Positions 43,882 through 52,106 of a stretch of DNA of 64,000 nt are shown here, piece by piece; position 1 is the first letter of the stretch, and each line of letters opens with the position of its first letter. The stretch covers positions 1 through 64,000 of the forward strand of contig NZ_JBHUWD010000019.1 in the NCBI RefSeq assembly GCF_042670205.1, in the 5' to 3' direction. This stretch comes from Luteimicrobium sp042670205 (lineage in GTDB: Bacteria > Actinomycetota > Actinomycetes > Actinomycetales > Cellulomonadaceae). Position numbers and translations under genes: made by a program. Below the pieces are notes generated by a model, which made no database searches, was not told the DNA's origin, and saw only the letters and a list, made by a program, of their open reading frames with translations.

Positions 43882-45345
43882 TCAGTCGCCGACGCGCACG
43901 AACGCGCCGGGCTTGTACCCCCGGTCGAAGAAGACCTCGGTCGGCCCGTAGAACCGGAAGAGGCTGAACCAGCCGCGTCCGGGGACGGTCTTGAGCCAGT
44001 TCGCCGCCCCCTCCGGGCGCTCGGGTCCGATGTAGAAGGTGGTCGAGCCGTCCTCGTTGTGCTCGAGGTCGTTCATGGAGTTGAGCGAGGGGTACTCCTG
44101 TCCCTCCGCGTCGACGCCCGCGGCGGTGTCGGCGTCGTAGAGCGTCACCGACCAGAACAGCCGCGCGGGCGGGTCCGCAGGCATGTCGAGCCGGTACGTG
44201 CGCTCACCACGCAGGTGCTCGCCGTCGCTGTCCTTGTACGCGCCCCCGTACTTGGCGCCGAGGCCCGGCACGGACGAGATCATGGCGGTGCTGATCGAGT
44301 AGTGGTTGACGAACATGTGCGCCTTGGCATCGACGTTGGTGTGCCCGGTGTCCCGCCAGCGCCACTGCTCGTCGAGCAGCGTGTGCCAGAAGTCGTCGAG
44401 TTCCGTCAGGGCGTGCGCGACCCACTGCCGGTCCTCCCACCACAGGCCCTTGTGCTGGGCGTCGAAGCTCGCGGCGATGTTCTTGGCCATCTTCCAGCCG
44501 GTGACGGCCGCGGCGTCGAGCAGCTCCCGCTGCCGGTCGGTCGGGGCGAAGGCGTCCCCCTTGCGGATGCCGACGGCGGCGAGGACGCCGTGCATGTACG
44601 GGTCGACGGCGTCCACACGGTCGTTCTGGATGAACTGGTCGAGCAGGTCGAAGTAGGCCGCCCCGCGCGGGAAGAGCGCGTCGACGGTCTTGTCCGAGAT
44701 GTGCTCGAAGCGCATGGGCCGCGCCTCGCCGTGGAGAGGACGGATCCGGATGCCCTCCACGGACGCGACCCCCGGCGCCAGGTCCTCGTTGGAGCGGAAG
44801 AACCCGCGGACGAAGACGAAGACCCCGTCGGTGGGGCTCGTGAAGACGAAGTACTCGTCCTCGTCGACCTCCCCCTCGTAGCCCTCGGGCACGATGAGGT
44901 ACTTGCCGCCCTCGCCGTGGTCGGGGCCGGGGATCCCGACGTCACCCAGGTAGGTGGTTCCGTCGATCGTGGGGCCGGTGAGGGGCCGGTGCCAGAAGTC
45001 GTCGAGGAGTGCCTGCAGGCGCGGCGGGGCCTCGATGACGAGCGGCCCCGTCTCGGCGAGGTTCGCGAAGGTCAGGCCGTAGATCACGTCGGAGTTCGGC
45101 GTCGTGATGACGGTGCGCGGCTTGAGCCGCTGCTCCGGGACGGACATGACCTCGTACCCGGCGCCCGACACCTTCTCGAGCCCGACCTTCATCGCGTACA
45201 TGTTCACCGCGGGCAGCGCCCACAGGTAGGTCTGGGTCGCGCGCTGGAAGTACAGCTCGTCGTCGAGGGCGCGGCGCGCCTCCTCGGTCGGGTACCCCCC
45301 GTCGAACGGGCTGTCGGCGATCTCCTGGTAGCGGTCGTGGGCCAT
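43882..45345 (-). CDS. DUF1254/DUF1214 domain protein
   Basis: 487-aa protein of the DUF1254-DUF1214 family. The N-terminal part has FQRATQTYLWALPAVNMYA and TPNSDVIYGLTFANLAETGP (DUF1254); the C-terminal part has RTYRLDMPADPPARLFWSVT, YDADTAAGVDAEGQ, and NWLKTVPGRGWFSLFRFYGP (DUF1214). The final sequence YGPTEVFFDRGYKPGAFVRV is typical. No signal peptide is seen. Function is unknown in general; homologues often lie in stress or secondary-metabolite loci. SD AAGGAAGG before the ATG. It has its own hairpin terminator. Confidence 0.88.
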   Translation of the reverse strand: MAHDRYQEIADSPFDGGYPTEEARRALDDELYFQRATQTYLWALPAVNMYAMKVGLEKVSGAGYEVMSVPEQRLKPRTVITTPNSDVIYGLTFANLAETGPLVIEAPPRLQALLDDFWHRPLTGPTIDGTTYLGDVGIPGPDHGEGGKYLIVPEGYEGEVDEDEYFVFTSPTDGVFVFVRGFFRSNEDLAPGVASVEGIRIRPLHGEARPMRFEHISDKTVDALFPRGAAYFDLLDQFIQNDRVDAVDPYMHGVLAAVGIRKGDAFAPTDRQRELLDAAAVTGWKMAKNIAASFDAQHKGLWWEDRQWVAHALTELDDFWHTLLDEQWRWRDTGHTNVDAKAHMFVNHYSISTAMISSVPGLGAKYGGAYKDSDGEHLRGERTYRLDMPADPPARLFWSVTLYDADTAAGVDAEGQEYPSLNSMNDLEHNEDGSTTFYIGPERPEGAANWLKTVPGRGWFSLFRFYGPTEVFFDRGYKPGAFVRVGD

Positions 45346-45450
45346 GGTCGTGCCTTCCTTTCTTCGGCGTCGGCCGGGCTCGCCGCGGCCGACGGGTCGG
45401 GGTGCCGGGGCGCGGGGCGGTGGACCCGCGTGCGCATCCGGTGCCGTCCG

Positions 45451-46119
45451 TCAGATCGCCGTGATGCCGTCGCCGATCATCTTGGCGCCGATGACCAGCA
45501 GCAGGATCGCCATGATCACCGCGTTGTTGTGGATCATCCAGGTCTTGAGCCCGTCGAGGATCGTGGCCGCACGCTCGCCCATGGCGAGGTACACCACCAC
45601 GGGCGCGACCACCCCGAGGGACGCGATCACCGTGAACACGACGAGCGCGCCGAGCTGGGTGCCGGTGCTGCCGGGGGCAGCCGCGGAGATCGCAGCGGCG
45701 CCCGACACGACGAGGAGCAGGTTCTTCGGGTTGACGGCGCCGAGCAGCGCCCCGAGACCTATCGCGGCCGGCGGCTTCATGGAGTCGATGGCCTGCATCC
45801 ACTTGGGCGTCGGCGGCTCGGCGTCACCGCGCGGTCGGCCTGACCACTGCCGGAAGGCCACGAGGAGCAGCAGCACGCCGAGGACGATCTTGACCCACGC
45901 GACCCAGCCGGGCTTGTCGTCGCTCGGGGTCGCCGCGCCCGCCACGAGGATCACGATCACCCCGAGGACGTAGATCCCGACGAGCCACCCGAGCAGGAAC
46001 GACAGGGCGTTCGCCTTCGCCCGGGGCGTGACGAGCATCAGGACGACGGCGACGATCGGCAGCGGGCTGACGAGCACCCCGACCGCCACGGGCAGGGACT
46101 GGCCGATCGCTGCGCCCAT
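45451..46119 (-). CDS. GAP/Sap-family membrane protein
   Basis: 222-aa polytopic protein of the GAP (Sap, sulfolipid-1-addressing protein-like) family with six helices, built on the LysE-like fold: MGAAIGQSLPVAVGVLVSPL, PIVAVVLMLVTPRAKANALS, GALLGAVNPKNLLLVVSGAA and GLKTWMIHNNAVIMAILLLV. Mycobacterial members help move glycopeptidolipids or sulfolipids. ATG 46119 follows GGAGGTGCGC. A regulon operator lies 79-97 bp upstream. Confidence 0.85.
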   Translation of the reverse strand: MGAAIGQSLPVAVGVLVSPLPIVAVVLMLVTPRAKANALSFLLGWLVGIYVLGVIVILVAGAATPSDDKPGWVAWVKIVLGVLLLLVAFRQWSGRPRGDAEPPTPKWMQAIDSMKPPAAIGLGALLGAVNPKNLLLVVSGAAAISAAAPGSTGTQLGALVVFTVIASLGVVAPVVVYLAMGERAATILDGLKTWMIHNNAVIMAILLLVIGAKMIGDGITAI

Positions 46120-46197
46120 GCGCACCTCCGTCGTGGGGCGGACGGCCGGTGCCGGTCCGCGGACGCTTCCACCCTGGCCGAGGCCGCCGGACGATGC

Positions 46198-46216
46198 CTC
46201 ATCCCTGGAGGATGAA
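46198..46216. promoter_or_regulatory. Regulon operator, site 6 (GAP protein)
   Basis: CTCATCCCTGGAGGATGAA, centre 46207. The minus-strand hexamer CAGGGT (46176-46171) is 33.5 bp away; RNA should start near 46164 with a leader of about 45 bases. Confidence 0.75.
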
Positions 46217-46413
46217 CCATCGTCGTCGGATCGCTGCGGCGTGGGGGCACGGTCGGCGCAGGGTCGCAGGGTCAGACGGTCAGGTGGTCGACCAGCGGAC
46301 GGACTCGTTCGTCGAGCTCGGGAAGACGTACGGCACCGCGCCGGGCCACCATCTGCTCGCACCGCAGGACCGGGACGGCCGGCGCGCCTGACGGGCGGAC
46401 CGGAGGCGGCACG

Positions 46414-46824
46414 TCAGCGTGCCGCCTCCAGCCCGGCGGCGCGGCAGAGCGCGGCGAACCCGTCGGGTGTCCCCGTCCACCGGTCCCGGAGCGGCTCGAG
46501 CCCGACCCGCCGCACGACGGCGCGCAGCACGGCCACCGCGACGATCGCGTCGTCGGCGTACCCGAGGACGGGCACGAAGTCGGGGACCAGGTCGATCGGG
46601 AGCGCGAGGTAGACCAGGAGGAGCCAGAGCCGGACCCGCACGCCCCGCGGGAGGGACCGGTCCGTCGCAAGGCTCTTCAGCAGTCGCAGAAGGTCGGGCA
46701 GGATCCGCAGCGCCTCGCGCAGGACGCTCCCCTGCGGCCGGACGAGGAGCAGCGCGACGAACAGCGCCAGCCACGCCGCTACGACGGCGACCGCGAGCCC
46801 GACCAGCAGCTCACGCCAGTCCAC
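46414..46824 (-). CDS. DUF1232 (YkvA-like) membrane protein
   Basis: 136-aa protein. An N-terminal helix (LLVGLAVAVVAAWLALFVAL) precedes the DUF1232 core: LYLALPIDLVPDFVPVLGYADD in pieces (LALPIDLVPDF, VLGYADDAIVAVAVL). The C-terminal third is hydrophilic. DUF1232 proteins are small membrane proteins of unknown role. GTG start four bases after the arsR stop, so it is cotranscribed with arsR. Confidence 0.85.
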   Translation of the reverse strand: MDWRELLVGLAVAVVAAWLALFVALLLVRPQGSVLREALRILPDLLRLLKSLATDRSLPRGVRVRLWLLLVYLALPIDLVPDFVPVLGYADDAIVAVAVLRAVVRRVGLEPLRDRWTGTPDGFAALCRAAGLEAAR

Positions 46825-46827
46825 GGG

Positions 46828-47208
46828 TCATCCCGCCGCCGCGGCGTCGGTGATCGCGCGCAACGCCTCCGCGGCGCGGCCGACCGCGCCGTCGACGAGC
46901 GAGTAGTACGACCAGCGTCCCCGCTGCTCCCGGGTGAGGAAGCCGGCGTCGACCAGGATCTTCAGGTGGTGGCTGACGGTCGCCTGGGCGAGGCCGACCG
47001 GGCCGGTGAGGTCGCAGACGCATGCCTCCCCGCCGTCCTGCGCCGCGACGATCGAGAGGAGCTGGACGCGGGTCGGGTCACCCAGGGCCTTGAAGGTCAG
47101 CGCGAGTGCGCGGGCCGCCTCGGGATCGAGGCCGGCTTCGCCCGTGCCGCACCCGCAGCCCGGGTTGCCGGCGACCGGGGTGAGAGTGAGCTCCGCGAGC
47201 GACGTCAT
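46828..47208 (-). CDS. arsR: ArsR-type metalloid-responsive repressor
   Basis: 126-aa winged-helix repressor. It carries the ArsR signature EACVCDLTGPVGLAQATVSHH with two Cys spaced CxC in the recognition helix region, plus LALTFKALGDPTRVQLLSIV. An extra Cys cluster GCGCGTGE lies near the N terminus and may add ligands. It would bind arsenite or antimonite and leave DNA. The operator lies between it and the divergent flavoprotein. CAAGAT six bases before the ATG suggests a leaderless mRNA. Confidence 0.9.
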   Translation of the reverse strand: MTSLAELTLTPVAGNPGCGCGTGEAGLDPEAARALALTFKALGDPTRVQLLSIVAAQDGGEACVCDLTGPVGLAQATVSHHLKILVDAGFLTREQRGRWSYYSLVDGAVGRAAEALRAITDAAAAG

Positions 47209-47224
47209 GCCCTCATCTTGCCAT

Positions 47225-47278
47225 CCATCGAGAAATGTCGATACGTTGAGCCTGCGATTGATCGACATTCTTCGATGG
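47225..47278. promoter_or_regulatory. ArsR operator in the divergent promoter
   Basis: ccatcgagaaatgtcgat (47225-47242) and its near-exact inverse atcgacattcttcgatgg (47261-47278) flank an 18-bp centre, with two mismatched bases only. The TCGA..AAATGTCGAT half-sites resemble ArsR/SmtB operators and cover both outward promoters. Confidence 0.75.
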
Positions 47279-47286
47279 GAGTGGTG

Positions 47287-48696
47287 ATGGGCGAGGTCAC
47301 GAGGTCGGAGCTTCCGGTGGTGGTGATCGGCGCGGGCCCCGTGGGGCTCGCCGCGGCGGCGCACCTGCTGGAGCGAGGGCTGGAACCGCTGGTCGTCGAG
47401 GCCGGGGACCGGGTCGCCGCCGCCGTGGCGTCGTGGGGGCACGTGCGCCTGTTCTCCCCGTGGCGCTACGACGTCGACGGAGCCGCGCGGCGCCTGTTGG
47501 AGCCGACCGGGTGGGTCGAGCCGCAGCCGGACGAGCTGCCGACGGGGCGCGAGCTCGTCGAGCGGTACCTCGCGCCGCTCGCCGCGACCCCGCAGCTCGC
47601 GCCCCGGCTCCGGCTCGGGACCCGCGTGCTCGCCGTCGCCCGCGACGGCGCCGACAAGACCCGGTCGCTGGGCCGCGAGCGCCGCGGCTACCTCGTCCGG
47701 ACGGTCGACGCCCAGGGTCACGTCGTCGACGTGCACGCCCGCGCGGTCCTCGACGCCTCGGGAACCTTCGAGGCGCCGAACCCGCTCGGACGTTCCGGGC
47801 TGCCGGCCGACGGCGAGGCCGCGTCCGCCCCGTTCGTCACCGGGCCGTTGCCGGACGTCCTGGGGGCGCAGCGCGAGCGTTTCGCCGGAAGGCACACGCT
47901 CGTCGTCGGGATGGGGCACTCGGCCGCGAACACGCTGCTCAGCCTCGTCGAGCTCGCGGAGACCGAGCCGGGAACCCGGATCACCTGGGCGATCCGCGGC
48001 GGGTCCGCGCGCCGCCTGTTCGGCGGGGGCGCCGACGACGAGCTCCCCGCGCGCGGCCTGCTCGGCACCCGCCTGAAGGCCGCCGTCGAGGCGGGCCGCC
48101 TGACCCTGATGACCTGGGCGACGATCGAGCGGCTCGTCCCCGGCGAGGACGCCGTCCGCGTGCTCGGGACGACCCGGGACGACGCGTTCGACGTCGAGGT
48201 GCACCAGGTCGTCAACGCGACCGGGTTCCGCCCCGACCTCGACATGCTGCGCGAGCTGCGCCTCGACCTCGACCCCGTGGTGGAGGCGCCGAGCGCGCTC
48301 GCGCCCCTGATCGACCCGAACCAGCACTCGTGCGGGACGGTGCCGCCGCACGGCGAGGCCGTGCTCTCCCACCCGGACGACGGCTTCTACCTCGTCGGCA
48401 TGAAGTCCTACGGCCGCGCGCCGACGTTCCTCCTCGCGACCGGGTACGAGCAGGTCCGCTCGATCGCCGCGGCGCTGGCTGGTGACCGGGCGTCGGCGGA
48501 CGCGGTCGAGCTCAGCCTGCCCGCGACGGGCGTCTGCTCGAGCGACCAGGCGCTGGGCACCGACGGCGGGTCGTGCTGCGGGACAACGCCGGCCGAGCCG
48601 CAGCTCGTCGAGCTCGGGCTCCGCGCCCCCCTGCCCGTCGCGGTGGGGTTCGCGACCGGAGTCGCCCACGGCAGGTCCGGCGACGCCGACGCGTAG
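47287..48696 (+). CDS. ArsO-like FAD/NAD(P)-dependent oxidoreductase
   Basis: 469-aa flavoprotein. Two dinucleotide folds: VVVIGAGPVGLAAAAHLLER (residues about 11-30) and TLVVGMGHSAANTLLSLVEL (about 205-224); ATG motif VVNATGFRPDLD. It resembles flavin monooxygenases found in ars operons (ArsO). A Cys-containing tail is unusual: GVCSSDQALGTDGGSCCGTT near residue 415, which may bind arsenite or a metal. ATG 47287 is favoured by GGGAG six bases upstream over ATG 47275. It is divergent from arsR, sharing its operator. Confidence 0.82.
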   Translation: MGEVTRSELPVVVIGAGPVGLAAAAHLLERGLEPLVVEAGDRVAAAVASWGHVRLFSPWRYDVDGAARRLLEPTGWVEPQPDELPTGRELVERYLAPLAATPQLAPRLRLGTRVLAVARDGADKTRSLGRERRGYLVRTVDAQGHVVDVHARAVLDASGTFEAPNPLGRSGLPADGEAASAPFVTGPLPDVLGAQRERFAGRHTLVVGMGHSAANTLLSLVELAETEPGTRITWAIRGGSARRLFGGGADDELPARGLLGTRLKAAVEAGRLTLMTWATIERLVPGEDAVRVLGTTRDDAFDVEVHQVVNATGFRPDLDMLRELRLDLDPVVEAPSALAPLIDPNQHSCGTVPPHGEAVLSHPDDGFYLVGMKSYGRAPTFLLATGYEQVRSIAAALAGDRASADAVELSLPATGVCSSDQALGTDGGSCCGTTPAEPQLVELGLRAPLPVAVGFATGVAHGRSGDADA

Positions 48697-48710
48697 CACC
48701 GCGAGCGCCA

Positions 48711-48745
48711 CGAAGGCCGGGACCCCTCACGGGCCCCGGCCTTCG
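48711..48745. terminator. Bidirectional terminator between flavoprotein and arsC
   Basis: Arms cgaaggccggg and cccggccttcg (11 bp, perfect) around a 13-base loop, between convergent genes. Confidence 0.75.
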
Positions 48746-48760
48746 TCGTCGGCCCTGCCC

Positions 48761-49192
48761 TCAGACGGAGGCGACCGGTGCCACGCCGAGCTCTCCCAGC
48801 AGCACGAGGATCCGCGCGCGGATCTCGTCGCGGATCGGGCGGACCGCGTCGATGCCCTGGCCGGCCGGGTCGTCCAGCTCCCAGTCCTCGTACCGCTTGC
48901 CCGGGAAGATCGGGCAGGCGTCGCCGCAGCCCATGGTGATCACGACGTCGGAGGACTGCACGGCGTCGGTGGTGAGGACCTTGGGGCGCTCGGCCCGGAT
49001 GTCGATGCCCTCCTCGAGCATCGCCTCCACGGCGACGGGGTTGATCTGCGCGGCGGGCATCGAGCCGGCCGAGCGGACCTCGACGGCCCCGCCCGACAGG
49101 GCGCGCAGGTAGCCCGCGGCCATCTGCGAGCGGCCCGCGTTGTGGACACAGACGAACAGTGCGGACGGCTTCGTGCTCTCGGTGGTGCTCAT
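48761..49192 (-). CDS. arsC: Arsenate reductase, low-molecular-weight phosphatase type
   Basis: 143-aa enzyme. P-loop FVCVHNAGRSQMAAGYL (C-X5-R at residues about 15-21), the Asp loop GDACPIFPGKRYEDWELDDP, and DVVITMGCG. This matches thioredoxin- or mycothiol-linked arsenate reductases that turn arsenate into arsenite. ATG with SD GATCCTGA is weak. The CDF exporter gene ends 37 bases upstream on the same strand, so the two may form an operon. The missing piece is an arsenite exporter of the Acr3 type. Confidence 0.92.
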   Translation of the reverse strand: MSTTESTKPSALFVCVHNAGRSQMAAGYLRALSGGAVEVRSAGSMPAAQINPVAVEAMLEEGIDIRAERPKVLTTDAVQSSDVVITMGCGDACPIFPGKRYEDWELDDPAGQGIDAVRPIRDEIRARILVLLGELGVAPVASV

Positions 49193-49229
49193 CAGGATCT
49201 CCTGGGGCGGTGGGTCGACGGCGGGTGTC

Positions 49230-50162
49230 TCAGGGGTGGCCCGGCGCCTCGTGGGCGGCGTGGGTCGCGGGCTCGAGCTGGAAGGTCGAGTGCTCGACGG
49301 GCACGTCGAACCGGGTCGCGACGCAGTCCTGGAGCGCGTCGAGGATCTGGGGCGCGTGCCCGTCGCGGAAGCACCCGCCGTCGACGACGACGTGCGCGCT
49401 GAGCGTCGGGAGCCCGGTCGCGATGAGCGAGGCGTGCAGGTCGTGGACGTCGCGCACGTGCTCGACCTGCAGGAGCTGGGCCCGGACCGCGTCGAGATCG
49501 AGGCCCGCGGGCGTGGTCTCGAGCAGCACCGACGCCGTCTCGCGGAGGAGCTTGAACGCGCGCGGGAGGATGAGCGCGCCGATCAGGAGACCGGCGACGG
49601 CGTCCGCGCGGTACCAGCCGGTGGTCGCGATGACGACCGCCGCGACGATCACGCCCACCGACCCGAGCGCGTCGTTCAGCACCTCGAGGAACGCGGCGCG
49701 CAGGTTGAAGCTCGCCGAGCGACCGCCGCTCAGCACCGCGAGCGACACGAGGTTCCCCACGAGCCCGACGACACCGAACACGACGAGCGCCGCGGACGGC
49801 ACCTCGGGCGGGTGCACGAGCCGCGAGATCCCCTCGATCAGGACGTAGACCCCGACCGCCAGCAGGATCGCCGACTGGGCGAGCGCAGCGAGGACCTCGA
49901 GACGCCGCAGCCCCCAGGTGCGGCGCGGCGTCGGCGGGCGGAGGACCAGGCGGGAGGCGACGAGCGCGACGAGCAGGCCGCCCGCGTCCGTGAGCATGTG
50001 CGCCGTGTCGACGAGCAGCGCGAGGCTCCCCGTGACCAGGGCACCGACGGCCTCGGCGACGAGGATCGCCGTCGTGATCCCGAACGCGACCGCGAGCCGG
50101 CGCCAGTGGCCCGCGTCGCTCGCGTCCCCCGCGCCGTGCGCGTGGTCGTGTGTCGTCCCCAC
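49230..50162 (-). CDS. Cation diffusion facilitator (CzcD/ZitB-like)
   Basis: 310-aa metal/H+ antiporter of the CDF family. N-terminal His-containing start (THDHAHG), six helices, the TM2 site HMLTD in LLVDTAHMLTDAGG, and the TM5 site EVLNDALGS where Zn-type members often have HxxxD. The cytosolic C-terminal domain includes VHDLHASLIATGLPTLSAH. Likely exports Zn, Co or Cd; the changed TM5 site makes the metal uncertain. GTG start at 50162. It precedes arsC. Confidence 0.88.
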   Translation of the reverse strand: MGTTHDHAHGAGDASDAGHWRRLAVAFGITTAILVAEAVGALVTGSLALLVDTAHMLTDAGGLLVALVASRLVLRPPTPRRTWGLRRLEVLAALAQSAILLAVGVYVLIEGISRLVHPPEVPSAALVVFGVVGLVGNLVSLAVLSGGRSASFNLRAAFLEVLNDALGSVGVIVAAVVIATTGWYRADAVAGLLIGALILPRAFKLLRETASVLLETTPAGLDLDAVRAQLLQVEHVRDVHDLHASLIATGLPTLSAHVVVDGGCFRDGHAPQILDALQDCVATRFDVPVEHSTFQLEPATHAAHEAPGHP

Positions 50163-50225
50163 ACGACGATGCTAGGTCCCGGCGCGCCGGCCCCTGCCCA
50201 CGCCCCCGCCGAGTGCGACGCCGGT

Positions 50226-50254
50226 GTTCGCCGAGTGCGTCGCACTCGGCGAAC
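50226..50254. promoter_or_regulatory. 29-bp palindrome over the USP promoter
   Basis: Perfect 14-bp arms gttcgccgagtgcg / cgcactcggcgaac around a single t, with a third half-site at 50208-50218. TACGCT (50265-50270) follows at -10 distance, so the palindrome sits over the -35 zone of the USP gene (predicted start near 50277). It is an operator rather than a terminator, being between divergent genes. Confidence 0.55.
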
Positions 50255-50309
50255 GAGGTACGCCTACGCTGGGATCGACGCGCAGGCGTCGGAGACGAGG
50301 AGGTTCCGC

Positions 50310-50861
50310 GTGAGTGGCACGTCCGTCCCCCAGCCCGGCCTCGAACGCATGGTGCCGTTCCCCGGCCACCCCCTCGTCGTCGGCGTCACCCCCGGGCAGG
50401 ACCCGCTCGTCGTCCGCACCGCCGCCGCGCTCGCGAGCGCCGTCGGCGTCCCCCTCTTCTTCGCGTACGCGGACACGTCCCGGTTCGTCGTCGAGGAGCA
50501 CCCCGACGGCACGGTCCGGCACTCCTCGATCGACCCCGACGGCGTCGACGACGCCTGGGAGGACGCCGAGGCCGCGCTCCGCGACTCGCTCGCGGACCTC
50601 ATGCGCGACGACGACCTGCACTGGGAGCTCCGGTACCTCGCGGGCCGGCCCGACCGGGCGCTCACCCACCTGGCCCGCGCCGTCGACGCGTCGGCCATCG
50701 TCGTCGGGACCCGGGCCACCGGCACCGGACGCCACCTGCGCGACCTCCTCGAGGGCTCGGTCGCCGCCCACCTCTCGCACCACCAGCACCGGCCCGTGGT
50801 CACCGTGCCGCTCGCCGTCGTCGACTGGAAGGAGATCCGGGCGCCCTGGGCGACGCGCTGA
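50310..50861 (+). CDS. Universal stress protein-like
   Basis: 183-aa UspA-fold protein: HPLVVGVTPGQDPLVVRTAA, VPLFFAYADTSRF, a helical DDAWEDAEAALRDSLADLM, ELRYLAGRPDRALTHLARAV, and the nucleotide loop AIVVGTRATGTGRHLRDLLE then GSVAAHLSHHQHRPVVTVP. Unlike the USP at 19074, the G-2x-G-9x-G(S/T)-like loop is kept (GTRATGTGRHLRDLLEGSV), so ATP binding is plausible. GTG 50310 has GAGGAGG six bases upstream. It is separate from the operon that starts at 50975. Confidence 0.85.
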   Translation: MSGTSVPQPGLERMVPFPGHPLVVGVTPGQDPLVVRTAAALASAVGVPLFFAYADTSRFVVEEHPDGTVRHSSIDPDGVDDAWEDAEAALRDSLADLMRDDDLHWELRYLAGRPDRALTHLARAVDASAIVVGTRATGTGRHLRDLLEGSVAAHLSHHQHRPVVTVPLAVVDWKEIRAPWATR

Positions 50862-50873
50862 GCCTCCTCTCGC

Positions 50874-50892
50874 CTCATCCCTCGCGGATGAG
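50874..50892. promoter_or_regulatory. Regulon operator, site 7 (ion-channel operon)
   Basis: CTCATCCCTCGCGGATGAG, the most symmetric copy, flanked by cgc and gcg so that 10-bp arms pair. Centre 50883. GACCGT (50914-50919) is 33.5 bp away, predicting RNA from near 50926 and a 49-base leader. Confidence 0.8.
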
Positions 50893-50974
50893 GCGCGAAC
50901 CCCCTGGTCGCGGGACCGTGAGGGGGTAAGCACGCGACCGCCGCGCGGGTCGGCGGCTTCTCCAGGGAGGAACC

Positions 50975-51370
50975 ATGGCACAGAGGGTCACCGCATGGGT
51001 GGGCTGGATCTGGTTCGCCGGCATCGTCATGTTCATCGCCGGCATCTTGAACTTCTTCTACGGTCTGGCCGCGGTGCTCGGGCCGGACAAGGGGTACGTC
51101 GCCGTCAACGGCAAGCTGCTCATCCTCAACATCGACGGCTGGGGCTGGGCGCACCTGATCTTCGGGATCATCGTCGCGGTCGTCGGCCTCTTCGTCCTCA
51201 CGGGGCAGGCCTGGGCCCGGATCACGGCGATCGTCCTGGTCGCGCTCAACGTCATCACGCAGTTCCTGTGGCTGCCGGTGCAGCCCTGGTGGTCGCTCAT
51301 CGTGATCATCCTGGACTTCTTCGTCCTGTGGGCGCTGATCGTGCACGGCGAAGAGGCCGAGCGCGTCTGA
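50975..51370 (+). CDS. DUF7144-like four-helix membrane protein
   Basis: 131-aa protein with four strongly hydrophobic helices and the common start VTAWVGWIWFAGIVMFIAG, then GILNFFYGLAAVLG, VVGLFVLTGQAWARI and FLWLPVQPWWSLIVIILDFF. It fits a small actinobacterial membrane family (DUF7144) of unknown function. First gene of an operon of four; SD AGGGAGGA before the ATG. Regulated by operator site 7 by inference. Confidence 0.8.
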   Translation: MAQRVTAWVGWIWFAGIVMFIAGILNFFYGLAAVLGPDKGYVAVNGKLLILNIDGWGWAHLIFGIIVAVVGLFVLTGQAWARITAIVLVALNVITQFLWLPVQPWWSLIVIILDFFVLWALIVHGEEAERV

Positions 51371-51380
51371 CGCCGCACCC

Positions 51381-52106
51381 GTGACGCAGGAACCGTCCGC
51401 TGCGCGCGGCGGGCCGGACGAGCAGTCCGAGCCCGCCGCGCGTCGGCGCGTGCTCCAGGGTCACGGCGCGGGGGTCGCCGGCTTCCTGTTCGCGATCCTG
51501 TTCACCTGGGGCTTCCTGCTCCTCGACCAGGGCCCCGGCCGCACCGCCGGCAACGACACCCTCGTCTCGTACTACCAGGGCTCCGGCGGGACGGCGATCC
51601 TCCTCGCGGGCTTCTACCTCGTGCCCTTCGCCGGGCTCGCGTTCCTGTGGTTCATGGCGGCCAGCCGCCACCGCATCGGCCAGCTCGCGCACCACGAGCA
51701 CACCCTGTTCGCGACGGTCCAGCTCGCGTCCGGCATCGCGTTCGTCGCCATGTTCTTCGCCGCTGCGGCCGCCGCGGTCTCGGGCGTCGCGGCCTCCCGG
51801 CTCGGGGGCGTCCCCGCGGGCGACCTCGTCGGCACGACCCGCACCATGCTGACCTACGGCGACGCGCTCCTCATGATCTTCGGGTTCCGCATGGCGGGCG
51901 TGTTCATCCTCGTCACGACGACGCGCGCCCTGCGCGCCCACCTGTTCCCGCGCTGGTTCGCGGCACTCAGCTATGCGGGTGTCCTCGTCCTGCTCTTCTC
52001 GCTCAGCTACGTGCGGTGGATCGTGCTCATCATCCCCGTCTGGGTGTTCGCCGCGACCGCGATCACGCTGTTCCGACGGAGGACCGGGAAGCAGCTCGAA
52101 GCATGA
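51381..52106 (+). CDS. Polytopic membrane protein of unknown function
   Basis: 241-aa protein with about six helices after a hydrophilic N-terminal 28 residues. Segments: GVAGFLFAILFTWGFLLLDQ, ILLAGFYLVPFAGLAFLWFM, VQLASGIAFVAMFFAAAAAA, TMLTYGDALLMIFGFRMAGV, and a last pair. I do not recognise the family. GTG start 10 bases after the preceding stop, and its stop overlaps the MscS start by ATGA, so it is translated in line with the channel genes. Confidence 0.75.
   Translation: MTQEPSAARGGPDEQSEPAARRRVLQGHGAGVAGFLFAILFTWGFLLLDQGPGRTAGNDTLVSYYQGSGGTAILLAGFYLVPFAGLAFLWFMAASRHRIGQLAHHEHTLFATVQLASGIAFVAMFFAAAAAAVSGVAASRLGGVPAGDLVGTTRTMLTYGDALLMIFGFRMAGVFILVTTTRALRAHLFPRWFAALSYAGVLVLLFSLSYVRWIVLIIPVWVFAATAITLFRRRTGKQLEA

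Noticed and set aside
39353..43951. 1532-codon plus-strand open frame over the PoxB-like and LAL 1 genes
   Set aside because: It crosses two real genes in wrong frames and strands, is Arg-rich and has no family likeness.
46272..46400. Minus-strand C-terminal-like peptide ending LPELDERVRPLVDHLTV
   Set aside because: It looks somewhat like coding DNA and may be the tail of a lost gene, but it has no SD or start outside the DUF1232 gene and matches no family I know.
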